DNA of 44,262 nt from an uncultured Hyphomicrobiales bacterium (GTDB taxonomy: Bacteria; Pseudomonadota; Alphaproteobacteria; Rhizobiales; Beijerinckiaceae), in NCBI GenBank assembly GCA_903825465.1, contig CAIKAR010000051.1, positions 1-44,262 of the forward strand. Direction: 5' to 3'. Below, one piece after another: positions 32,546 to 40,494 of this stretch. Under the pieces are notes generated by a model. It was not told the origin of the DNA, ran no database searches, and saw only the letters and a program-made list of their open reading frames with translations. The translations under genes were made by a program, and so were the position numbers. How positions within the stretch are numbered: the stretch's first letter is position 1; every line of letters starts with the position of its first letter.

Positions 32546-33409
32546 ATGGCCAAAACAGCTTTCCTCGGCCTCGGCGTCATGGGCTCTCCCATGGCCGGGC
32601 ATCTTGTGGCCAAGGGCCACGCCGTCACCGTTTTCAACCGCACCGCCGCCAAGGCCGAAGCCTGGGTCGAGAAACACAAAGGCGCGCGCGCGCCAACGCC
32701 GCGCGAGGCGGCGCTGGGGCAGGAGATCGTCTTCGCCTGCGTCGGCAACGACGACGACCTGCGCGCCATCGCGCTGGGTCCGGACGGCGCGTTCGCCGGC
32801 ATGGACGAGGGCGCGGTGTTCGTCGATCACACGACGGCGTCCGCCGATGTCGCGCGCGAGCTTCACGCCGAAGCGACGCGGCGCGGCCTCGGCTTCGTCG
32901 ACGCGCCCGTCTCGGGCGGGCAGGCGGGCGCCGAGAACGGCGCGCTCACCGTCATGTGCGGCGGCGACGCGGAGGCTTACGCGGCGGCCGAGCCCGTTAT
33001 CGCGTCCTACGCGCGCATGTGCAGGCTGATGGGGCCGGCGGGCGCGGGGCAATTGACCAAAATGGTCAACCAGATCTGCATCGCGGGCCTCGTGCAGGGG
33101 CTCGCCGAAGGGATCCATTTCGCCAAGGCGGCGGGGCTCGATGTCGGCGCGGTGATCGACACCATTTCCAAGGGCGCGGCGCAGAGCTGGCAGATGGAAA
33201 ACCGCTCCAAGACCATGGACGCCGGCCAATACGAATTCGGCTTCGCGGTGGATTGGATGCGCAAGGATCTGTCGATTTGCGTCGCCGAGGCCCGCCGCAA
33301 CGGCGCGCAATTGCCGGTCGCCGCGCTCGTCGATCAGTTCTACGCCGAGGTGCAGAAAATGGGCGGCGGACGCTGGGACACGTCGAGCCTGCTGGCGCGG
33401 CTGAAGTAG
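32546..33409 (+). CDS. NAD(P)-dependent beta-hydroxyacid dehydrogenase (HIBADH family)
   Basis: 287 residues from ATG 32546. The Rossmann start 'AFLGLGVMGSPMAGHLVAKG' (5-24), 'FVDAPVSGGQAGAENGALTVM' in the middle and catalytic K172 in 'LTKMVNQ' are the three family signatures. Members reduce or oxidise 3-hydroxyisobutyrate, tartronate semialdehyde, succinic semialdehyde or glyoxylate; the sequence does not settle which. Lying after serC, a role in C2/C3 acid metabolism is conceivable, but this is inference. Confidence 0.9.
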   Translation: MAKTAFLGLGVMGSPMAGHLVAKGHAVTVFNRTAAKAEAWVEKHKGARAPTPREAALGQEIVFACVGNDDDLRAIALGPDGAFAGMDEGAVFVDHTTASADVARELHAEATRRGLGFVDAPVSGGQAGAENGALTVMCGGDAEAYAAAEPVIASYARMCRLMGPAGAGQLTKMVNQICIAGLVQGLAEGIHFAKAAGLDVGAVIDTISKGAAQSWQMENRSKTMDAGQYEFGFAVDWMRKDLSICVAEARRNGAQLPVAALVDQFYAEVQKMGGGRWDTSSLLARLK

Positions 33410-33509
33410 TTTTTCCGAACGGAAGAGGCTCAGCCGGCTCCGATTGACACCGCTCGCGACGGGCGCGAGAACCATTCGAGATGGCGCGCGCGCCTTGCGG
33501 GGAAAAAAC

Positions 33510-33938
33510 ATGTTCGTGGGACTTTTGGCGTTGACGCTGGCGGCCGTTTACGCGGGCGCCGCGCTCTACAACAACCTCGTCGAACAGCCCGCGCGCCTGT
33601 CGCTCGACGACGACGCCATGATGGCGGAATGGAAGCCCAGCGACCGCCGCGGCTTCGCGTTCATGGGGGCAGTGGCGCTGCTGTCGGCGATTTGCGGCGT
33701 CGCCGCCTTTCACGACACGCTCGACGTCCGTTGGCTGGCGGGCGCCATCGTCGCCATCGCGAGTTGGCCCTACGCGTTTTTCGTCATCGTGCCCTTCAAC
33801 AACCGGCTGCTCGCGGCCGGCGCGGCCAAGGGCTCTCCAGACGCGCGGCTTCTCATCCGCGATTGGGGCGTGCTGGCGTGGGGCCTGAGCGCCATTGGCG
33901 TCGTCGCCACAGGCACATTCCTATGGGCGCTTGCGTGA
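33510..33938 (+). CDS. DUF1772 family membrane protein
   Basis: 142 residues from ATG 33510, with GGGGA just upstream; the frame is open further back without coding character. Four hydrophobic segments (about 2-22, 52-70, 75-97, 117-140) and the pattern 'AGAALYNNLVEQPARL' and 'FNNRLLA' fit the DUF1772 (anthrone oxygenase-like) family of small four-helix membrane proteins. Function in bacteria is not established. The gene converges on the caspase-like gene; the gap has a GC stem without T-run. Confidence 0.82.
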   Translation: MFVGLLALTLAAVYAGAALYNNLVEQPARLSLDDDAMMAEWKPSDRRGFAFMGAVALLSAICGVAAFHDTLDVRWLAGAIVAIASWPYAFFVIVPFNNRLLAAGAAKGSPDARLLIRDWGVLAWGLSAIGVVATGTFLWALA

Positions 33939-33984
33939 GCGAAACGTCGGCGGGGTCCGTCTCGGCGCCCCGCTAACGCGATCG

Positions 33985-36417
33985 TCAACGGCAGACCGGC
34001 TGTCCGGGGTGCCCGCAATCGGGCCGGCCGCGTGACGGCGGTTGCTGCGGTTGTGGCTGCGGCTTGGGTTGTTGTTGCTGCTGGCGCTGCTGCTGCTGCC
34101 TCTGCTGCTCCTGCGCCCGTTGCTGCTGTTGTTGTTGCTGCCGCGCCTGATCCTGCTGCTGGCGTTGCTGTTCCTGCGCTTTCTGCTGTTGCTGCTGCTG
34201 CTGTTGGCGCGCCTGGTCCTGCGCGCGCTGCTGTTGCTGATTCTGCTGCGCGCGTTGTCGAGCCTGGTCCTGCTGCTGTTGAAGCTGCTGCTGGCGCGCC
34301 TGTTCCTTCTGTTGGGCGGCGGCGGCGGCCGCGGCCGCCGGGTTCACCGCCGGCGCGAGCGGAGTTTGGCCAGCGTTGTTGCCCGGCCGGCCCGCGGATG
34401 GGTTGCCAAGCCGCTGCGCGCCATTCGAGCCAGGCGCGGCGGGTTGAAGCGGCGAAGCTGGTTTCAAAGCCTCGGCTGGCGCGCTGGGCGCGATGGGCGA
34501 AGTCGGCCGCGCGCCTTGCGCGGGCAGGGCGTTGTTGGGTTGGTTGAAGCGGTTGTTGGCGCCGGGGGCCGACCCCTGCGGCTGGGCCGCGCCCTGTCCG
34601 GGTAGCGCTGTGTTGGGCTGATTGAAGCGGTTGCTGGCGCCGGGGGCCGACCCCTGCGTCGGAGCCGCGCCTTGTCCCGGCAAGGCGTTGTTCGGCTGGT
34701 TGAAGCGGTTGTTTACGCCGGGCGTGGCTCCCTGCGGCGCGGGCGCGCCTTGTCCGGTCAGGCCGGCGCGCGTCAACGTCTGCGGCGTCGCCGCGATCGG
34801 CGGCAGGAAGGGTTTGGCCGCCACGGCGGGGCGCGCTCCGGCCTGTGGGGCCGGCGGGCGGAAGCCACCCGCTGGCGGCGGGCCAAAGCCCGTCACGCCA
34901 GCCTGGCGCCGCTCGGTCTGGTTTGAGATCAGCTTGCCCGCGATAATGCCAGCGGCCAGCGCGGCGGGAATCGCCACATAGGGGAAGACGCGGGCGCGCT
35001 CGCGATGATCCCGATCGTAGTCGTAGGGCGTGGCCGGCCCGACGATCCCTCGGGGCAGGGCCCACCATGGCGGCGGCGGCGGCGCGGCGGTCTCTGGCAG
35101 GAAGTACACCTCCTCCTGATCTTCCGCGTAGACGGGCGGCGGCGGGGGCGCCCACCACGCCGGCGCGGGCGCGTAGAACGCCACCGCGTCGGGCGGCGCG
35201 CCGCCAGCGTCGTAATAGACGGGCTCGCCGTTGGCGAAATAGACAGCTTCGTCCGGCGGCGGCGGGGCGATGTCGTATTCGGCGGGCGCGTATTCTGCCG
35301 GCGGCGCTTCGGCGGCGGCGAGCCTCTCCAGCCGGCGGCGCGCGTCGACGACATGCGGGCCGTTGGGATAGCGGCTCAGATAGGTCCAGAAGCCGTTGGG
35401 GCTGTTGAGGTTGACGGCGCGCCGCCAGGTCAGCGCCTCGCGCCGCGCCGCCAGCAGGCCGCGGGCGTTCTTGGCGAATTTGCTCCGGGGATAGCTCGCG
35501 AGAAACTCCTCGTAGCCGCCGATCGTGTCGCGATCGAGCGCGGCGGCGTAGGCGTCGGCGTCGGCGAACTCGCGGATAGGCTTTTTCCGCGCCGCCTCGA
35601 TCTGCCCGACCGGCGTGGCGTCGATGCCGGCGCTGGCGGGCGCGGGGTCTGTCAACGCGTAAGCGGGGTCGATCTTGCTGGCGTCCCACGGCGTTTGCGC
35701 GCCCTTGGTGGCCTGCGCCGTCAGGGTGCGCGTCCGGTCGAAAATGTCGTTGAGCGGCAGGCCGGGAATGCGCATCGCCTCGGCCAGCGCCTTCGCGTAG
35801 GGGCCATAGGCGCCGTCCGGCGTCGGCGCGAACATGCCCGGCGCGGCGTTGAAGGCGACCAACGAACCCGGGTCGGCGTCGACGATGGTGAGGCCCGGCG
35901 CGGTCTGCCGGCCTTTGAGAAAGGGGCCGGCGTAGGCGAGGTCGAGCGCCATGAAGCGGGCTTTGGCCGGCGTCGCGTCGAGCGCGCGCGACAGGTCCGA
36001 AACGCGGATCGCGTTGAGCGCCAGGTCGCCCGCGTTGGCGATCTTCGCGCCCACCGGAATGAAATAGTTCTCGCCGTCGGCCTGCGCGCCATAGCCGGAG
36101 AGATAGACGCCCGCGACCGCGCCCGGCCCGGCCTGCTGCACCTTGTCGAGGAATTCGCGGAACGAGGCGCGCAGCGTGTCCTGATCGAGGTTGCGCGCGC
36201 CCGTCACGTCGAAGCCGGTCTGCTTCAGCGTGTCGGCCACGAGCCCGGCGTCGTTGGCCGAGGTTTTCAGCGGCGCGCCCTCGTAGCCGTCGTCGCCGAT
36301 GACAAACGCGAAGCGCGCTTCGGGCGCCTGCGCGCGCGCGCTCGAAACAAGCGCCGGCGCGAAACAGGCGGCGAGCACAGCCGCGCCGGCGGCGAAGGGA
36401 CGAAAAGGCTTGAACAT
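33985..36417 (-). CDS. Exported caspase-fold protein lacking catalytic His and Cys, with repeat and Gln-rich tail
   Basis: 810 residues from the ATG at 36415-36417. An export signal (1-30) precedes a caspase-like p20 domain (34-about 250: 'RFAFVIGDDGYEGAPL', 'SANDAGLVADTLKQTGF', 'GENYFIPV'). The catalytic His of 'SGHG' is Tyr (Y109, 'YLSGYG') and the catalytic Cys of 'LDACR' is lost ('LDLAY', 158-162), so it cannot be an active peptidase. A helical hairpin region (about 280-370), a Pro/Tyr-rich part, a transmembrane helix (478-497), three 26-residue repeats with 'NRFNQPN' (about 568-640) and a long Gln/Arg-rich coil (about 700-790) follow. It may be a scaffold or an envelope protein. Confidence 0.82.
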   Translation of the reverse strand: MFKPFRPFAAGAAVLAACFAPALVSSARAQAPEARFAFVIGDDGYEGAPLKTSANDAGLVADTLKQTGFDVTGARNLDQDTLRASFREFLDKVQQAGPGAVAGVYLSGYGAQADGENYFIPVGAKIANAGDLALNAIRVSDLSRALDATPAKARFMALDLAYAGPFLKGRQTAPGLTIVDADPGSLVAFNAAPGMFAPTPDGAYGPYAKALAEAMRIPGLPLNDIFDRTRTLTAQATKGAQTPWDASKIDPAYALTDPAPASAGIDATPVGQIEAARKKPIREFADADAYAAALDRDTIGGYEEFLASYPRSKFAKNARGLLAARREALTWRRAVNLNSPNGFWTYLSRYPNGPHVVDARRRLERLAAAEAPPAEYAPAEYDIAPPPPDEAVYFANGEPVYYDAGGAPPDAVAFYAPAPAWWAPPPPPVYAEDQEEVYFLPETAAPPPPPWWALPRGIVGPATPYDYDRDHRERARVFPYVAIPAALAAGIIAGKLISNQTERRQAGVTGFGPPPAGGFRPPAPQAGARPAVAAKPFLPPIAATPQTLTRAGLTGQGAPAPQGATPGVNNRFNQPNNALPGQGAAPTQGSAPGASNRFNQPNTALPGQGAAQPQGSAPGANNRFNQPNNALPAQGARPTSPIAPSAPAEALKPASPLQPAAPGSNGAQRLGNPSAGRPGNNAGQTPLAPAVNPAAAAAAAAQQKEQARQQQLQQQQDQARQRAQQNQQQQRAQDQARQQQQQQQQKAQEQQRQQQDQARQQQQQQQRAQEQQRQQQQRQQQQQPKPQPQPQQPPSRGRPDCGHPGQPVCR
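34050..34320 (-). repeat. CAG/CAA-type low-complexity repeat (poly-Gln coding)
   Basis: The 3' part of the pseudo-caspase gene is built almost wholly of CAG, CAA, CGC and GCG codons, giving Gln-rich runs broken by Arg, Ala and Glu. It is prone to slippage and creates a false Leu-rich frame on the other strand. Confidence 0.85.
34498..34740 (-). repeat. Three 78-bp tandem repeats within the pseudo-caspase gene
   Basis: Near-identical 78-bp units encode 'NRFNQPNNALPGQGAAPTQGSAPGA'-like peptides three times (residues about 568-594, 595-620, 621-640; the last is partial). Differences are few, indicating recent duplication. Confidence 0.85.
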
Positions 36418-36491
36418 AGGCGTCGCGTCCCGTGGGGTTCTAGTCGTCACAAAGGATACCGCCACGCCTGAACACTCGATGAACGTCTGAG

Positions 36492-36528
36492 TCCATGCAA
36501 GGGTTCCAAGCACGGTTCCATGCAAGGG
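36492..36528. repeat. Direct repeat TCCATGCAAGGG upstream of the pseudo-caspase gene
   Basis: TCCATGCAAGGG occurs at 36492-36503 and again at 36517-36528, a 25-bp period, about 75-110 bp upstream of the pseudo-caspase start. The spacing of roughly two and a half helical turns could suit a regulator site. Confidence 0.5.
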
Positions 36529-36531
36529 AAG

Positions 36532-36558
36532 TGCTTCTCCCGCGACGCGGGAGAAGCA
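36532..36558. repeat. Near-perfect palindrome between YdeI-like and pseudo-caspase genes
   Basis: TGCTTCTCCCGC (36532-36543), a 3-nt centre, and GCGGGAGAAGCA (36547-36558). It follows the end of the YdeI-like gene by 26 nt on the minus strand, so it may act as its terminator stem, but no T-run follows on either side. Confidence 0.55.
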
Positions 36559-36583
36559 TTCGCGCGCCGCGTCCGTTTTCAAA

Positions 36584-37159
36584 TCAATGAAATTTTTCGC
36601 CACGCGCCAACTGCGCGAGCATCTGCGCCAGCCGCTTGGCCCGCGTCTCGGGCTTCTTCGCCGTATGCAGGCGATAGTAGATCGAAAAGAGGTTCTTGCG
36701 GTCAAGCGTCAGGAAAAACGCCTTCGCCTTGGGCGCGGTTTCCAACGCGTCGAGAAAGTCCCGCGGGATCGTCATCCCAGCCGAACCGGCGTAGGCCCTG
36801 TCCCAACGGCCGTCCGCCTTCGCCGCTTCCACCTGCGCCAAGCCCGCCGGCGCCATTCTCCCCTCCGCGATCAGCTTCGTCGCGTGAGCGCAATTCCGGG
36901 CCGACCAGTTTGACTTCGGTTTCCGGGGCGTCAGGCGTTGCAGGAACGACGCGGCGTCGAGCGGCTGCTTGCGCCCATCGATCCACCCGAAGCGGAGGGC
37001 CTCCACAACACAATCGTTCCAACTCAACGCGCGCCTGTCCGCGTTCGCCTTGAATAGTCTCACCCAGAGTTCCGAAGCGGACGAATGGCGCTCCGCGAGC
37101 CAGTCGCCGAGCTCCGAGGCGTTCTCGAACGCGCGTGGCGTAAGTCGTGTGCCAACCAT
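36584..37159 (-). CDS. YdeI/OmpD-associated family protein
   Basis: 191 residues from the ATG at 37157-37159; an upstream in-frame start at 37222 is possible but would lie in sequence shared with the duplicated copy at 38.7 kb. 'FENASELGDWLAERH', 'ALSWNDCVVEALRFGWIDG', 'RLTPRKPKSNWSARN' and the C-terminal 'FSIYYRLHTAKKPETRAKR' are signatures of the YdeI family (also called bacteriocin-protection or DUF1801-linked YdeI). The protein is soluble, with no signal peptide. Function is poorly defined. Confidence 0.87.
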   Translation of the reverse strand: MVGTRLTPRAFENASELGDWLAERHSSASELWVRLFKANADRRALSWNDCVVEALRFGWIDGRKQPLDAASFLQRLTPRKPKSNWSARNCAHATKLIAEGRMAPAGLAQVEAAKADGRWDRAYAGSAGMTIPRDFLDALETAPKAKAFFLTLDRKNLFSIYYRLHTAKKPETRAKRLAQMLAQLARGEKFH

Positions 37160-37194
37160 GTCGAATGCTAGGCCGACGCGAAGCCTATGGGAAG
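37106..37194. repeat. Segment duplicated at 38713-38801 (copy A)
   Basis: This 89-bp stretch covers the first codons and upstream flank of the YdeI-like gene. It aligns without gaps to 38713-38801 with 16 mismatches by eye, about 80% identity. Copy A has the ATG start codon. Confidence 0.75.
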
Positions 37195-37264
37195 ACGGGG
37201 CGGAGCGAGTGACTTCGCCCATGTCCGGCGGCGCGGGCGGTCATAGGCGCGGAATGCGAGAACC

Positions 37265-38611
37265 CTAAGCCGCGGCCTGTTCGAGTTGGCCCATGGCGCG
37301 AACCAGCGCGTCGAAACATCTCCCGTCGATCGCCGAGCCGACATCCGATTTCATAATGGAGAGCGCCTTGGAAACCGACATGGCCGCCCGATAAGGCCGG
37401 TCGGCTGTCAGGGCGTCGAAGATATCGGCGGTCGTCAACATGCGCGTCGCGTCGCAAATTTCGTCGCCCTTCAGGCCGCGCGGATAGCCCTTTCCGTCCA
37501 GGCGCTCATGATGGGCCCCCGCGATGCGGGCCAGATCGCGAAACGCGCTTATGCGGAGCAAAATCTGTTCGCTGAGCATGGGATGGGCGCGAATGACCGC
37601 CCATTCCTCCGCGTCGGGCTTGCCCGGCTTGTCCAGAATTTGATTTGAAACCCCAAGTTTTCCGATGTCGTGCAACAGCGCCGCGCGCTTCAAATATCGA
37701 CGCTCGGTTTCGCCATGGCCGAGCTCTTGCGCGATCATGTCGGTGAAAAGCGTCACCCGGCGGCTATGGCCGGCGGTGAAAGGACTTTTGGAGTCGACGA
37801 CATCGGCGAACGCCGCCGCGACATCGTCCAAATAGTCGTCGTCCACGCCGTGATCTTCGTCGCTGTCGATCATCTCGACGATCATCTCGCCGAGGCGGGG
37901 CGAAGCCAGGCCCGACCAGAATCCCGGCTCCGCCGCGACCTTTTCGAACGCTTTCACAAGCGTCGGATCAAGCCAGGAGCCGGAGCGTTTGGAAACTTCC
38001 GCCTTGGCGGCCTCTACGCCCGCGCTGGTGTGAAACACGTCGGCGACTTGAGAGAGCAAAGCGATGCGCGCGCCCATCGATATGTCGGCGCCGCCAAGCC
38101 CCGTCGGCTGCCCCTTGCCATTCCAATGCTCGTCGAGATCGAGGATGCCCTGGGCGACGCGCTCGGAAAAACGCATCCGCCGAACAATGTCCGCGCCTCT
38201 TTGACAACGCGTCTCGATCAACTCGCGAGCGATCGCGCCCGACGCCGCGAAGGCCGAAACAAGCGCGCGAAAGCGCTCCGCGAGGCCGGCCTTGAGGCCG
38301 GTGTGTGAGAGCACGAACCGCAGAACCTGCGGCAAACTCTCGTTGACGGTTTTGATGTCGCGTTTGAATTCAATGTCATCGGTCAAAAACAGCTGGCAAA
38401 TGCGCGCGGCGTTGCTGCTGCACCCAATGTCCTTGAGCAAAAGCGTGTAGTGCAGATCGGCCAGCTGGTCCGCCGCCAACCCCATTTCGCGGCCGACGCG
38501 CGCGCCAATCCAGCAGCATCGAACGCCGTGGCCCTGCGGCTGGCCTTCGGTCAGATCGAGAGCGTAGCTCAGCGCGCTCAGCAGCTCGGCTTTTTTTATT
38601 CGATGTTCCAT
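37265..38611 (-). CDS. Tandem HD-domain protein with C-terminal HD-GYP
   Basis: 448 residues from the ATG at 38609-38611. The C-terminal half has a full HD-GYP set: 'LLHDIGKLGV' (HD at 314-315) and 'HHERLDGKGYPRG' (367-379), typical of cyclic di-GMP phosphodiesterases. The N-terminal half is a second, degenerate copy: KD (60-61) replaces HD, and 'EHWNGKGQPTG' (161-171) matches the GYP loop with Gln for Tyr. No sensor domain or membrane segment is present. It probably lowers cyclic di-GMP, with the first domain regulatory. A PilZ protein in this window could sense the same nucleotide. Confidence 0.9.
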   Translation of the reverse strand: MEHRIKKAELLSALSYALDLTEGQPQGHGVRCCWIGARVGREMGLAADQLADLHYTLLLKDIGCSSNAARICQLFLTDDIEFKRDIKTVNESLPQVLRFVLSHTGLKAGLAERFRALVSAFAASGAIARELIETRCQRGADIVRRMRFSERVAQGILDLDEHWNGKGQPTGLGGADISMGARIALLSQVADVFHTSAGVEAAKAEVSKRSGSWLDPTLVKAFEKVAAEPGFWSGLASPRLGEMIVEMIDSDEDHGVDDDYLDDVAAAFADVVDSKSPFTAGHSRRVTLFTDMIAQELGHGETERRYLKRAALLHDIGKLGVSNQILDKPGKPDAEEWAVIRAHPMLSEQILLRISAFRDLARIAGAHHERLDGKGYPRGLKGDEICDATRMLTTADIFDALTADRPYRAAMSVSKALSIMKSDVGSAIDGRCFDALVRAMGQLEQAAA

Positions 38612-38712
38612 CGAGTCGCGAGCGCCTCCGAGGCCAAGACCTGTTGGGAGGCCAAGACTCGTTAGCTTATGTCGAGGCCGTTAACAGCGCGTGTCGCGCG
38701 GCGGGGCCGGGC

Positions 38713-38801
38713 GCCGAACTCCCAGGCGTTCTTGAACGCGCGCGAGGAATGTCGCGCGCCATCAATGTCGGATGCATGGCCGACGCGAAGCCAATTGGAA
38801 G
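38713..38801. repeat. Segment duplicated from 37106-37194 (copy B, start codon lost)
   Basis: Counterpart of copy A in the same orientation. The start ATG is ATT here, and only the first 20 or so codons of the YdeI-like gene remain ('SSRAFKNAWEFG' against 'TPRAFENASELG'). Confidence 0.75.
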
Positions 38802-38934
38802 GTTGGACCGCGCGAGCGGCTTCCGTTGTTCGCGCGCCAGGCGTCGCGAAAACATTCGTCCACGCGTCGATCATGGGCAGCAGATAGTAGCGCCCGTTGG
38901 TGTCGGGGACTGTGAGAACCATGGGTTCGCGCGA
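38713..38934 (-). pseudogene. Chimeric remnant: DUF1254 fragment joined to a YdeI-like 5' fragment
   Basis: On the minus strand, 38928-38824 encodes 'EPMVLTVPDTNGRYYLLPMI' followed by 'DAWTNVFATPGARTT', the core signature of DUF1254 proteins, which are normally over 300 residues. The flanking sequence does not continue the family on either side. The same frame then runs into copy B of the duplicated YdeI 5' segment. The whole 638-bp gap from 38612 to 39249 holds no intact gene, only this debris and the terminator at 39219-39250. Confidence 0.65.
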
Positions 38935-39200
38935 GGTGGCCGCGATGGCGGAGCGCGTCATGCGAGTGATGCGGGATTCGACGATCATGTCGACCGGCCC
39001 TATTCGGCGCGCCTTCGACCGGGCGGACGCGTTTGTGCTCGCCCATGGCTTTGCCGGAGTGCTCCGGGCCATGATCAATGTTGAACACGATGGCCCTTCT
39101 CAAGCAGCGATAGAAACCGCGCTGGCGCGGATGGTCGTGAGCTTCGTGGGATGAAGCGCGGCCCGGATCGGAGCTTGGTACCGCGCGCGTGCGCGATGTA

Positions 39201-39250
39201 GGGTCGAAAAATCGCAAATCCACCGCGGAAAAGCGCGGTGGAGGGTTTTT
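39201..39250. terminator. Bidirectional intrinsic terminator
   Basis: TCCACCGCG (39219-39227) pairs with CGCGGTGGA (39234-39242) across loop GAAAAG. On the plus strand GGG then TTTTT (39246-39250) follows; on the minus strand TTTGCGATTTTT follows the stem. On the minus strand it begins 7 nt after the stop of the aspartic protease gene and should end that transcript. Confidence 0.8.
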
Positions 39251-39858
39251 CACCGGCCCCTGAGCGCGAGGCGGCCGTTCTCCACGCCGTAACCCGCTAG
39301 CCCATCAAGGAAATTCTGGCCAAGCAGGTTTTCGTTCAACGCGCCTTCGCGCGCCACCATCGCCTCGACGCGCCGCTGCGAGATCGAGCCCACCGACAGG
39401 CTGTCGAGCCGTGTCAAAGCGGCCCGGGCGACGCCGTTCGCGGTCGATACGGTTTCGGTAAAACGCAATGATTTCATATCGATGCCGAGCTTGCGGGCGT
39501 CCTCGGCGCGCAACGTCACTAGCGACGCTCCGGTGTCGAAAAGAAACGGCAGATCGACGCCGTTCGCCTTCATCCGCAAAACAAAATGACCGTCGCGGCG
39601 CCGCGCGACCTCGGCGATTCCAGGTTTTGAATCAATGACATACCCAGGCTGGATCTCGGCCTGTACACGCTCGTACACGGGCCGTAGAGCGTCGCGGTAG
39701 GCGTAGGCGCCAAGGAAGAAAATTCCCAACGCCGCCCAAACCAGCAAGTCTCTGATAAGAGACGCGAAATGACCGCGGTAACGGACCAACATTGAGGAGG
39801 CTAGAACAATCAGGCCGATCGCCCAAATAGTTCGAACAACCATGTCCCCGGTTGTCAT
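39250..39858 (-). CDS. Membrane-anchored retropepsin-like aspartic protease (clan AA)
   Basis: 202 residues from the ATG at 39856-39858; a second ATG at 39843 is possible. Two hydrophobic helices (about 9-25 and 38-54) precede an extracytoplasmic retropepsin-like domain with the catalytic triplet in DTGAS (108-112) and the C-terminal 'LLGQNFLDGLAGYGVENGRLAL' typical of the TIGR02281 family in alphaproteobacteria. Active enzymes would work as dimers. The substrate is not known. Confidence 0.88.
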   Translation of the reverse strand: MTTGDMVVRTIWAIGLIVLASSMLVRYRGHFASLIRDLLVWAALGIFFLGAYAYRDALRPVYERVQAEIQPGYVIDSKPGIAEVARRRDGHFVLRMKANGVDLPFLFDTGASLVTLRAEDARKLGIDMKSLRFTETVSTANGVARAALTRLDSLSVGSISQRRVEAMVAREGALNENLLGQNFLDGLAGYGVENGRLALRGR

Positions 39859-39976
39859 ATGAAAACCTTGTTGAACCCCTCTGCGATCATAACGTAGGCG
39901 CGATGGAGGCGAATTTCAAATCCGCCCGATGAAACCTAGCAATATCATATGCTTGACGTGGCCACGAACTGGCGCT

Positions 39977-40384
39977 TCAGCGCGAGGCCCGGGCTCCGCC
40001 GGCTCGCGTCCAGGTAACGCTTTTACATAAAACCGCGAGCACGCAGCCCGATGTTTTCAGCGTATTTCCCGCGACTGTCATAGTCCCGGCATAGGTTTTT
40101 CCATCGCCCGGATTGATTGCGGTGCCCTTCCACGTGTTCGGGCCGCTTTGTTTCATGCCGTTTAACACGCTTGTTCCCGGTTTCGCCGGAGAAGACTTGT
40201 CGGCTTGCTTGATGACAACCCCGCAATAGCTGGCACCACAGGGCGAAATACGCACAAGGAGGCCGCCGTTGTCTCGGGCCCATACGCCGGAAGGCGTATC
40301 CGCAGCCAGAACCGGTGTCGCTAAAACAGCCAAACCCCCAAGCGCGATTATCGTCGAGCGCGCCATTTTCATCGTTCGTTTCAT
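39977..40384 (-). CDS. DUF2147 family exported protein
   Basis: 135 residues from the ATG at 40382-40384, preceded by GGAGGA. The signal peptide ends near 'VLAADTPSG'. The mature part, 'GVWARDNGGLLVRISPCGASYCGVVI' then 'WKGTAINPGDGKTYAGTM' and 'LKTSGCVLAVLCKSVTWTR', matches DUF2147, a small lipocalin-like beta-barrel family of the periplasm. The four mature cysteines can form two disulfides. It is divergent from cobT across 110 bp. Confidence 0.87.
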   Translation of the reverse strand: MKRTMKMARSTIIALGGLAVLATPVLAADTPSGVWARDNGGLLVRISPCGASYCGVVIKQADKSSPAKPGTSVLNGMKQSGPNTWKGTAINPGDGKTYAGTMTVAGNTLKTSGCVLAVLCKSVTWTRAGGARASR

Positions 40385-40494
40385 GTCGTCCTCCAACCCG
40401 TTGTGCTAACTCGGAAAATTTCACGCGGCAAGAATGGCTTCCCAACGCGTAACCGCCTAAAAGTCGGAACGCCCGATCCCCCAACGAGTTCCGC

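Noticed and set aside
34042-34605. Leu-rich frame on the plus strand that looks like a multi-span membrane protein
   Set aside because: It is the reverse reading of the CAG/CAA tract in the pseudo-caspase gene; the poly-Leu pattern is an artefact.
38897-39154. 85-codon plus-strand frame across the debris region
   Set aside because: It is antisense to the DUF1254 fragment, which is recognisable on the minus strand, and shows no motif.
40385-40494. Possible cobalamin riboswitch before cobT
   Set aside because: The gap is only 110 bp, shared with a divergent gene, and no B12-box-like sequence is visible.
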